Source of the DNA: Nigrospora sphaerica
Lineage: Eukaryota; Ascomycota; Sordariomycetes; Amphisphaeriales; Apiosporaceae
Direction of reading: 5' to 3'
Assembly: GCA_018287875.1 (NCBI GenBank)
Contig: JAGVVL010000013.1
Span: forward strand, 2,232,001 to 2,296,000
DNA length: 64,000 bases
Shown piece by piece: positions 56,878-64,000 of the stretch (positions within the stretch are counted from its first letter, which is position 1; every line of letters starts with the position of its first letter). Below the pieces are notes generated by a model. It saw only the letters and a program-made list of their open reading frames with translations. It searched no databases and was not told the DNA's origin. Made by a program: the position numbers and the translations under genes.

Positions 56878-59133
56878 ATGGCAGGGAGCGTGGACACCTC
56901 GTCTTCTTCCATGACCTCGACTTCCCACACGCTCACCAACGCCCCGGGCGCCAGCAAGGACTCCCTCGCCCCTCCGCCGAACGACATGTCGGCTGCTCTG
57001 CTCCAAGCCCTCGAGGCCGGCAAGCGTCATGACTTCTTGCAGCCGAATCCCTCCATACCGAATGCGTCGCTTCAGCTCGTCAAGTCGACTCTGGACTCGT
57101 ATGCCGGCCAGTTGAGCGACGAGCAGCAGCAGCGGCTTAAAGAGGCCAGCAAGAAGCGGAAAAGAGCCAATCGCGGACCCTCCAAACCCGAAGTGCTCAA
57201 GGTCCGAAAGCTGCATGTAGACGGTTTTGAGAGCAGCCAGGTCTGGGAACAGGCAAGGCGCATCATCTCCAGTGCTTTGCAGGAGTCCCAGGACGCGCTT
57301 GCAGAACTCGAGGCCAACCATGCAGTTCAAGCAGAGGGCAGCGACGGACACCTCGAAAGCGGCAGTGAGGAAAACTCGGAGGTCGGCTCTGACGTGGACG
57401 GTGACAGCGACAGCGAAGCCGGTCTCTCCGTGGAAGAGGTTAGCGGCAGTGAAGACGAAAACGACGAAGATGAGGATGGTGTGCTGTCCGGCGAAGAAGA
57501 CCCGGAAGGGCTGGAGGACATCGAAGACGGCGACGATCAGGAGGAAGACGAAGGGGAGGAGTCCGCTGCGGGATCCGACGAAGATGAGGACGAGGACGAG
57601 GACGAGACACCCGCGACCCTTATCGAAGACCCCAACGGCCTCAATGACGGCTTCTTCTCCATCGATGACTTCAACAAGCAGACACAATGGTTTGAGAACC
57701 AGGACGCCAAGGCAGACCCCAACACGGATGCAGCAAGCGACGACGATGAGATCAACTGGCATGCTGACCCTTACTCCGAGGTCCCTGGTTCCAAGCGCAA
57801 AAAGTCCGATGACGACGATGACGAGGAAGACTTGCCCTCTGATATGGAGGCCGACGACGAAGAGCGCGGTCCCGCTTTCGAGGACATGAAAATGGACGCC
57901 CCCGAAGGAGAGAGCGGCGATGAAGACATGGACGATATGGAAGATATGGAAGACGACGTGGGCGAAATGAACGCCAACGACGTTTTCTACAAGGATTTCT
58001 TCGCCCCTCCGGCGAAGAAGGGCATCAAAAATGGCAAACCACGCAAGCCCAAACAGCCTCGCACGAAAGAGCCCGACAACACGGACATCGAGCGTGCCAT
58101 GGCCGATGTCCGCCGCGATCTTTTTGAAGATGAGTCTGAGCATGGAGACTCGGACGACGGTCTCTCGGATGTGTCTGCCGGCGATCCCCGATCGCGAAGG
58201 TCAGCCCACGAGCGGCGCCAGGCCAAGCTTGCCGAGGAAATCCGCAAGCTCGAAGCTGCCAACGTGGCCGAGAAGAAATGGACCCTGGCCGGTGAAGCGA
58301 GGGCGGCAGACCGGCCCAAGCACTCGCTGCTGGACGAGGAATTCGACTACGAGCACGCCGGCAAACCTGTCCCCGTCATCACGGCCGAGGTCAGCGAAAG
58401 CATAGAAGAGATGATCAAGCGCAGGATATTGGCGCAGGAGTTTGATGAGGTAATCCGGAGACGGCCAGATACCTTCGACCAAAATGCCCACGGCCGGAGA
58501 GGCCTCGTCGAGCTCGATGACACCAAGAACAAGCAGAGTCTTGCGGAGATGTACGAGGAGGAGCACGTCAAGAACGCGAATCCCGACAGCTACGTTAGCA
58601 AAGCCGACGAGAAGCTACAGAAGGAGGAGAAAGAAATCGAACAGATGTGGCGAGACCTTTGCGGCAAGCTCGACTCTCTCAGCAGTTGGCACTACAAGCC
58701 CAAGCCGGCTGCGCCCTCGCTTTCCGTCGTTGCCGACGTTGCAACTGTTAGTATGGAAGACGCACAGCCCGCCACCGCTCAGGGTGTCAGTGGTGGCGAC
58801 CACGCCCTTGCTCCCCAGGAGATCTACAAGGCCGGCAAGGATACGGCCGAGAAGGGCGAAATCGTGGCCAAGAGCGGACTGCCTGTGGCTAAGCAAGAGC
58901 TCAGTCGCGAGGAGAAGATGCGGAGACGCAGACGAGAGAAGGAGAGGATACGTAAGGCCGGCGGCAACGACAGGAAGCCGCTGGGTGGCCGTGCACAGGC
59001 CCAGAAGGATGCCGTTGCCGACCTCAAGAAGGGAGGAGTCAAGGTCATCAACAAGAAGGGAGAGCTGCTTGACATGGAGGGTAATAAGGCAAGGGATGCC
59101 ATGGCCAAGACGAGCGGCAGCTTCAAGTTGTAG
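56878..59133 (+). CDS. MPP10: U3 snoRNP protein Mpp10
   Basis: A single exon gives 751 aa, with ATG at 56878 in CCATGG context. Mpp10 is a nucleolar part of the small-subunit processome and is needed for early pre-18S rRNA cleavages, acting with Imp3, Imp4 and U3 snoRNA. A helical N-terminal part (LQLVKSTLDSYAGQL) is followed by long Asp/Glu/Ser tracts (about 150-250 and 300-360), which are a family trademark. NDGFFSIDDFNKQTQWFE and ANDVFYKDFFAPP are conserved blocks, and the core block lies at about 480-560 (HSLLDEEFDYEHAGKPVPVI, VSESIEEMIKRRILAQEFD, DDTKNKQSLAEMYEEE). The C-terminal half also has SSWHYKPKP and a basic REEKMRRRRREKERIRKA stretch, fitting nucleolar localisation. No introns or breaks are seen. 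Confidence 0.96.
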   Translation: MAGSVDTSSSSMTSTSHTLTNAPGASKDSLAPPPNDMSAALLQALEAGKRHDFLQPNPSIPNASLQLVKSTLDSYAGQLSDEQQQRLKEASKKRKRANRGPSKPEVLKVRKLHVDGFESSQVWEQARRIISSALQESQDALAELEANHAVQAEGSDGHLESGSEENSEVGSDVDGDSDSEAGLSVEEVSGSEDENDEDEDGVLSGEEDPEGLEDIEDGDDQEEDEGEESAAGSDEDEDEDEDETPATLIEDPNGLNDGFFSIDDFNKQTQWFENQDAKADPNTDAASDDDEINWHADPYSEVPGSKRKKSDDDDDEEDLPSDMEADDEERGPAFEDMKMDAPEGESGDEDMDDMEDMEDDVGEMNANDVFYKDFFAPPAKKGIKNGKPRKPKQPRTKEPDNTDIERAMADVRRDLFEDESEHGDSDDGLSDVSAGDPRSRRSAHERRQAKLAEEIRKLEAANVAEKKWTLAGEARAADRPKHSLLDEEFDYEHAGKPVPVITAEVSESIEEMIKRRILAQEFDEVIRRRPDTFDQNAHGRRGLVELDDTKNKQSLAEMYEEEHVKNANPDSYVSKADEKLQKEEKEIEQMWRDLCGKLDSLSSWHYKPKPAAPSLSVVADVATVSMEDAQPATAQGVSGGDHALAPQEIYKAGKDTAEKGEIVAKSGLPVAKQELSREEKMRRRRREKERIRKAGGNDRKPLGGRAQAQKDAVADLKKGGVKVINKKGELLDMEGNKARDAMAKTSGSFKL

Positions 59134-59496
59134 GCCGTGTATAGAATGTAGAGCGAAACACAGCCGCAGCATTGTATTGGTTCGCGGCATGCGAAGTATC
59201 GACCCTTTACCTCGTCTCCCATGCTTTGACTTCTGTTTCTCACTAATGGGCCCTTCCTTTGTGCTGGTGCGCTTGCGACGGAGCACTGGTGCCATGTGGG
59301 AGCAGTTTTCCTTTTTGGGTTAGTGCCATATAATTTCTCAAGATTCCACTGTTCAAGAGGTTCGCAACGAGCCTTGTATACGAGACACAGCTCTTTTCGG
59401 TTTCGACTTTGGGATCATTACCCTTATTAGAACCTAACCCAGGCACCTTTCTGCACCGACCGCCCCAGCCAACTTAGCTTAAAGCCACCCGCAGAG
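59134..59496. other. Short spacer MPP10 to DMAC1-like gene
   Basis: 363 bp with the MPP10 3' flank and the promoter of the next plus-strand gene. No further feature is seen. Confidence 0.5.
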
Positions 59497-59918
59497 ATGG
59501 CCGGCGACAAGCTTCCCAGCCTCCAATCGCTCGAGAAGCCCGAGAAGCTGCAGGATCTTCTCAAGGCGGACCGGGGCGATGACTGCACCCCCTGTAAGGT
59601 CGTTGGTACGTCGGGCCCCTCCCCCTCTGGAGGCGCGCTGGCAGGCGAAAGCGTGGCAGAGAGAGCTAGCAGGCGAAGAGTCTGGCAGAGAAAACCCTCC
59701 CCAACGGGCTGATCGGTAACCGCGTTCCCTTTTTAGGCGGCGGCACGTTTCTCGGCCTGGCGGTCTACACCTTCTGGTCCGGGCAGACGCAGCTCGAGCG
59801 GCAGCAGGCCCAGATTCTCGCCTCCAAGTCCATATTCGGTCTGCGGAGCCGGCGGTTCGGTATCGCCGCCACGAGCCTGGGGCTGGCCTGGCTTGGCATC
59901 TACCGGCTCTTCATGTAG
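59497..59918 (+). CDS. DMAC1/TMEM261-like small mitochondrial membrane protein (DUF4536 type)
   Basis: Exons 59497-59605 and 59737-59918 give 96 aa. The 131-nt intron (GTACGT...TTTAG, phase 1) lies inside the motif and joins CTPCKVVG to GGTFLGLAVYTFW. The pattern is a short charged N-terminus, a CxxC pair (Cys30, Cys33), a Gly-rich first membrane helix (about 37-53), a Gln/Arg-containing loop and a second helix at about 77-96 ending in RLFM. Human DMAC1 (TMEM261), with the same CxxC-plus-two-helix layout, helps assemble the distal membrane arm of respiratory complex I. A similar role is plausible here, since filamentous ascomycetes have complex I, but it is inferred from a short protein. It is convergent with the AFG1-like gene (344 bp between stops). 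Confidence 0.82.
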
Positions 59919-60262
59919 AGAGGCCCGCCGTAGGGCAGCCAGCCACCGGCCCCGAGGGCGGAGGCGGGGGCGGGGCGGCACATCTGACGCCTGCAATCCC
60001 ATCCCCCGGAAACGCGAGAGAGCGGCCCCCGCGCACTCGGCGTTGCGAGGATCGCGGGAGAAAGGGTATGCACAAAGGAGATCATGGACGGGAGAGCACG
60101 CGTACGATAGAACCTGTACGATAAGACTAGGATGGGCAGGCGTGCTGGTATGGGCAGGCGTGGGAACGGCACCCCAACACGGGCAGCACCCCTTGGAGGT
60201 CTCGACATATACACTATCAACCCCGAACCCGGATTTCAGGCACTCAATGACCTCGACTCATC
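59919..60262. other. Convergent 3' spacer
   Basis: 344 bp between stops of two convergent genes. It contains a GGGCAGGCGTG direct repeat near 60133-60162. No gene is seen. Confidence 0.5.
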
Positions 60263-62236
60263 TCACCTCTCCCCGCGCCTGCCGCCCTGCTCCATTCTCT
60301 GTCCATGTACAGCCTCTTGCAACTCCTTGACTCGGAGCCCCTGCAGCCCGGCAGGCTCCTCGAGTTCCACGGCCTCGCCCATCTTGACGTCCCCTTTCGC
60401 GAGGCCTCCGCTGAGCCGGACTCCGAGTGCTTTCGTCACCGGGTTCCTCTCCCAGTGCCTCGCCTCGGTCGGGAGGGGTTGCCACCAGTCCGTGCCGGAC
60501 CTTGCGTGCCACTGCGAACTGCACAGTTCCCACAGTCGGCTGGCGGCGCGTTTGTACGCAAACCTTTCGTCCTCGCCCGTGAAGGCGCCCGTGTTGCTAA
60601 AGTCCAACCGCGACGCGTTGGGCGCCAGGCCAAAATCGGTGTCCTGGTCCGGGTCGTACGGCGCGTTCGCCGGGTCTACGTACGTCGAGATGTTGGGACG
60701 GAAAGGCGAGGTGCTATCTTGGTAGGCTTCGGCCACTGTCTCCGAGTGAATGGCGTCGGTGTCCACCCTCTCTTCCTGATCACCGCCAGCCATCCCCTTA
60801 TCGACGGCCTTGTTCTCAGGGAAGAAAAGGTCGTCGGGACCAGCCTGAGCTCGGACAAAAAGCTTGCAGCGGGCTTCGTAAAGGGCATCCAGCAGGGTAA
60901 TGAGACGCCGAGCCTCGTTCTTCTTCTGTATCGTCAGGACCGGGATATTGTCGATAATGAAGGTGTGGAAATTTGAGGCCATGGTTATGTAGTCAGCCGG
61001 GCCGTATGTCGAAACAAGGTCTTCGAAATCCCACAGTGCCACGCCATGGCACTGCTTGGGGATCTTGACAGAGCGCCCATAAATTACCAGCGATGAAGGC
61101 GTCCATGAACGATTCTGGGATTGAAATACTGATTTCCACGAGTCATCGTTCTTTTCGTGGGCTAGGAAATAATGTTTGGGTGTTGAAGCCTTCCCGCCGA
61201 CTTCATCATCGACCTTGTGGGCTTCGGGACTTCCGGAGGGCAGGTTCGGGGATATCACGGCTGCTTCTGATATAGCATCCCCCACGTGTCGTTCTGAGGC
61301 GTCGAGCACTCCGGCTTCTCGCCTTCTCCAGTCTTTGGCCCCTTCCATTTGCCAGAACTCGCAGCGTGCCTTGAGCACTTGGAGGAAATTGGCAAAATCG
61401 CTCGACGACCCGAACATGTCGCCCTTGCCTCGTGATCTTCCCACGCCCAGGACTTGACTGAGCAACCCACCCGGAGCTGGAGGAACGTAATCGAATCCCG
61501 TCGCTTTTTCAAGGTCCTCGGGCATACGGTTGGAGGATGCGACGAGAACCCCCCCCAACTGGAAGAAGGCCGTGAAGAGGTTGCTCAGGATTTTGCTCGC
61601 CGCCCTGTCGGGGAATTGAAACTCGTCGAGAAACAGAACGGGAGACTTCTCGACCATTTCGCGGGCCATCCAAAGCAATGAGTAGTGTTGGTCAACGCCG
61701 GGCATTTGAGGATGCGACATCCGGTAGCGTTCCAGCTGAGACAGCGTATGCAGCATAAACGTATTGAAGTGCCATCTCTTCTTCCGGCTGGTGGGCAGTC
61801 CCTCGGCGAGCAAATCCAACAACATGGACTTGCCGGTGCCGACCTCGCCGGAGAGGAAGAGCCCCTGCGGAGAGTTTATCTGGATGGCAGCCTCGTGGCT
61901 GTTGAGGACACGCGTCAAAGCGAGGCTGTCTTTGCCCTCGCTTTTGGCAAACAAGCGCTTGAAAAGTGGGTTGCGCCAGATGGGATGACTTGCTACAGCC
62001 AGAGCCGAGCCATCATCCGACGACTTCTTGGTCTGAGCCAGGGCATTGGAAATGGCCTCAAGTTTCGCAGCATATTCGACGGCGGGCGAGTAGTCCTTCA
62101 GGCGGCGGTATATTTTCTGTAGATGGATTGCCAGCCTGTGTTGGGCAGGGTCGGGGCAACACTGGCCCGTTGCCAGTAGACTTTGATACTTGACCAGCGG
62201 GTCCGTGATGGTGATGGAGGTCGCTGCCCGCTTCAT
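60263..62236 (-). CDS. AFG1-like (LACE1) mitochondrial ATPase
   Basis: A single exon gives 657 aa with ATG at 62236. AFG1/LACE1 proteins are AAA-type ATPases of the mitochondrial inner membrane or matrix that help turn over excess respiratory-chain subunits. The N-terminus opens directly with ITDPLVKYQSLLATGQ and DPAQHRLAIHLQKIYRRLKDY, the family's first helices. A Walker A GEVGTGKS (130-137), HFNTFMLHTL, Walker B VLFLDEF (200-206) and sensor-type ASSNRMPEDL (233-242) follow. The region at about 320-400 is variable. GRSVKIPKQ, FEDLVSTYGPADYI and FHTFIIDNIPVL restart the conserved core, and the Arg-finger-like block is NEARRLITLLDALYE. The family usually reads FQVTD after Walker B, here FQFPDRAASKI, a divergent version. 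Only ~6 residues precede the conserved part, so a cleavable presequence is not obvious. A spliced upstream exon cannot be excluded. Confidence 0.9.
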   Translation of the reverse strand: MKRAATSITITDPLVKYQSLLATGQCCPDPAQHRLAIHLQKIYRRLKDYSPAVEYAAKLEAISNALAQTKKSSDDGSALAVASHPIWRNPLFKRLFAKSEGKDSLALTRVLNSHEAAIQINSPQGLFLSGEVGTGKSMLLDLLAEGLPTSRKKRWHFNTFMLHTLSQLERYRMSHPQMPGVDQHYSLLWMAREMVEKSPVLFLDEFQFPDRAASKILSNLFTAFFQLGGVLVASSNRMPEDLEKATGFDYVPPAPGGLLSQVLGVGRSRGKGDMFGSSSDFANFLQVLKARCEFWQMEGAKDWRRREAGVLDASERHVGDAISEAAVISPNLPSGSPEAHKVDDEVGGKASTPKHYFLAHEKNDDSWKSVFQSQNRSWTPSSLVIYGRSVKIPKQCHGVALWDFEDLVSTYGPADYITMASNFHTFIIDNIPVLTIQKKNEARRLITLLDALYEARCKLFVRAQAGPDDLFFPENKAVDKGMAGGDQEERVDTDAIHSETVAEAYQDSTSPFRPNISTYVDPANAPYDPDQDTDFGLAPNASRLDFSNTGAFTGEDERFAYKRAASRLWELCSSQWHARSGTDWWQPLPTEARHWERNPVTKALGVRLSGGLAKGDVKMGEAVELEEPAGLQGLRVKELQEAVHGQRMEQGGRRGER

Positions 62237-63498
62237 TGTGAGATGGTGGTTTGCTCAGGATGGGCTAATGATGCACTTGGGCAGACGTCATCGATAACTC
62301 CCTTAGAGAATCGTCGAGTTGCCAGCTAGCTCCAGCACTGGGGCTTGATACTGAGGGTTGCAGCCCGTCGGTGGCAAGAGGCTTTACCGCCAGTGACCAG
62401 GATCAAAAGAGCGTTCGGTTCTCCTGTGCAAACGCACTTGATCCCACGATGGCTCTGGGAGTAGAGGAACGGTCGACGCCCCCTCGGAGAAATCGGGACG
62501 GGCTTCAAGGCTTGTCGCAAGACGGGGATCAAAAGCGGACAGGTACCCTTGGCTCTCTTACCAGAGGCGAGGCCGGCACAATACCAGGTCGAACGGGGCT
62601 TACCTGAGTCAGGCAGGTTATGTAGATTAGGCAGGTTATGTAGGTTAGGTCCCTTACAGCGGCTCAATGAGATGATGCGAAACCACGCAGAGTCATGGTG
62701 AGCAGAGGCGGAAAGCCGTGTATCGTCTTACCGGATAGTAACATCGTGACCTACACGGCCCAAAGCAACCTTGGAAGCTGTAAGCTGGGCGACGGTTGAG
62801 CTTCGTGCGAGGCTGCGGAGCTCGGATCAAGGCCGATTTTGTTTATTTGCTAACCCCAGAGCTGCTAAGAAAGAAGTGGAGGTCACATTCCTAGCTCGGG
62901 CTTGGAGTGCTGGGCTTGTGCCATAGGACGTCAACACACCTAGCGAGGAAGTACATTAGGCACTTAGCTTAGTGCGGAGGTACATGGAAACTTGAGCTAC
63001 TAGCTCCGGTTCTCTGAATAGACTGCCCAGCAAACACCAAACAGCGCCGCGAGTGGGAATCAAGTGGCTCTCGCAACCCGGAGGAAAAAAAAACCATACA
63101 CGTCCCTTTCCATCCATCATCGCGCGCCCGACGCCGTATGGACTGATCGCCGGACGCCTGCAACCCAACCCGTAAACCAAAGCAGCCCTTTGAGTATCTT
63201 CAGAGCTGCCAGTTTTCGCCGCCGTGCCATGATGAAAGCCCGTTTCGTTTATCCTTGGTCGCATTGATAGAACCCCAACAGGATCGCTGGCGACGCTGCT
63301 GGCCGCTTCTGCCGCCTAGCAACATAGGTTCGCCCTAAAACACGTCTCCCGCCCTTCCCTGCAGCTCCCGATACTCATCATCATCACCACCCTCGCCCTG
63401 CTCCCTGACCGGCCGACCGTCCCGATTCTGCCCTGTCGCTGCCGCCATCGGCCCCTTCTCTTCTCCATCCGCACCACCGCCAGCCGGGCGTTTGCATC
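62237..63498. promoter_or_regulatory. Divergent spacer AFG1-like / NUP133
   Basis: 1.26 kb between divergent starts, holding both promoters. It includes an 18-bp tandem duplication (62611-62646), an A-run near 63086 and a CT-rich leader before the NUP133 start. No gene is seen. Confidence 0.5.
62611..62646. repeat. 18-bp tandem duplication
   Basis: AGGCAGGTTATGTAGATT (62611-62628) is followed at once by a copy ending GGTT instead of GATT (62629-62646). Confidence 0.8.
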
Positions 63499-64000
63499 AT
63501 GTTCTCCGCCTCGGCCAACGACGGTGCCGCCAACGGCCCCAGTGTGGGAGCCACTACGCGCAGCCGCCGGCGACAGCGTCCTCAGAGCCAGGAGAACTCG
63601 GCGCAGCAACCCAAGGCCAAGCGGCAGCGCCCCAATTTGGCCGACCAGGCCGTCGCCGAACCCGATGCCACCACAGAGAACTACGAAGTCAAAGCGGCGC
63701 GCCCCCAGATCGCTGAACTGAAGCAGGATGGCCTTGAGAACGCGCCCGTCATGAGAAAGGAGCTCAGCTTCCGTTCCAAAAAGGCCAAAACGGGAGAACG
63801 CGTGAGCAAGGGCGACGGAACTGTGGTCCTGGTACGTTCGTGATGCGCCCTGTCCGCCGACGGAGATGATCAACTAACCCGACACCCTCCTCAGACTAGC
63901 AATGCCGGCTACGTCGTGAGCAAGTTCCCAGCGCTGCCGGATCGACTCCGAATAGACGCGACGAGTGAGGCAGCTTCCTACCCTGACTGGCTTCTCTGCA
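63499..64000 (+). CDS. NUP133: Nuclear pore protein Nup133, 5' part (cut by window end)
   Basis: Exon 1 is 63499-63831 (111 codons) and exon 2 starts at 63895. The 63-nt intron (GTACGT...CTCAG) contains a CTAAC branch site and is phase 0, joining KGDGTVVL to TSNAGYVVSKFPALPDR. Nup133 is a scaffold subunit of the Y-complex (Nup84/Nup107-160) of the nuclear pore. The N-terminus is disordered and basic (TRSRRRQRPQS, PKAKRQRP), then NYEVKAARPQI, RKELSFRSKKAKTGERVSKG and the start of the beta-propeller, as in other fungal Nup133 proteins. Near 63965 the sequence GTGAGG, with CTGAC 15-20 bases on, looks like another intron start. If so, exon 2 ends at 63964 after DAT, and reading through to the window end would be wrong. 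The remaining ~1200 residues lie outside. Confidence 0.88.

Noticed and set aside
56710..58143. 477-codon minus-strand hydrophobic frame
   Set aside because: It is antisense to the Asp/Glu-rich MPP10 exon. GAY/GAR codons read as Val/Leu/Phe/Ile on the other strand and mimic a membrane protein.
58615..59295. 226-codon minus-strand frame at the MPP10 3' end
   Set aside because: Antisense shadow of the MPP10 C-terminus and 3' flank, with no independent signal.
63316..63873. 185-codon minus-strand frame at the right end
   Set aside because: Antisense to NUP133 exon 1, whose plus-strand product is clearly recognisable and splices correctly.

Overview
The window looks like an ordinary nuclear chromosome segment of a filamentous ascomycete (Pezizomycotina, most likely Sordariomycetes). 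The reasons are a GC-rich composition, widely spaced genes on both strands, one or two short introns (about 60-170 nt, GTRNGY donors, CTRAY-like branch sites, YAG acceptors) in most genes, and a typical fungal gene content. Examples are a fused PurK-PurE ADE2, a Pom1-type DYRK kinase, a multi-ZZ NBR1, the Mpp10 U3 snoRNP protein and the fungal N-terminus of Nup133. I see no tRNA, rRNA, CRISPR, transposon ORF, secondary-metabolite cluster or strongly AT-rich (RIP-like) block. I place 17 protein genes with reasonable support, plus one possible microprotein.

Layout. 1-7.7 kb: a MARVEL-type membrane protein (+), a decayed ~45-bp tandem repeat just behind it, a 127-aa unknown protein (-), then 4.7 kb without a convincing gene. 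7.7-9.8 kb: a Barentsz/MLN51 exon-junction protein (-). 13.7-15.6 kb: ADE2 (-). 19.0-22.1 kb: NBR1 selective-autophagy receptor (+), then ERV41 (+, 23.4-24.7 kb). 26.3-29.6 kb: an ADIP/Msd1-type coiled-coil protein with a repeat-rich tail (+), convergent with an unknown 912-aa Ser-rich protein (-, 30.8-33.7 kb). 38.5-39.6 kb: a pyridoxal-reductase-type aldo/keto reductase (-). 41.6-46.0 kb: Pom1 kinase (-).

50.9-64.0 kb is the denser part: Tca17/TRAPPC2L (-), mitochondrial malonyl-CoA:ACP transacylase (-), AP-3 mu (-) divergent from MPP10 (+), a DMAC1-type mitochondrial membrane protein (+), an AFG1-like ATPase (-) and the 5' end of NUP133 (+, cut by the window edge).

The genes do not form one pathway. 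Themes are membrane traffic (ERV41, Tca17, AP-3 mu, NBR1), mitochondrial function (Mct1, DMAC1-like, AFG1-like), RNA and ribosome biogenesis (MLN51, MPP10), cell polarity and spindle (Pom1, ADIP protein), and primary metabolism (ADE2, pyridoxal reductase). The features most worth a second look are non-coding or low-complexity. They are the decayed 15-residue-period repeat at 1703-1928, a perfect 11-bp inverted repeat between AP-3 mu and MPP10, recurring TACCTAGGTA palindromes in the spacers, and an in-phase 60-nt repeat in the ADIP gene. I did not find evidence for a new multi-gene system. Splice sites were placed by eye from consensus and reading frame and have no transcript support.
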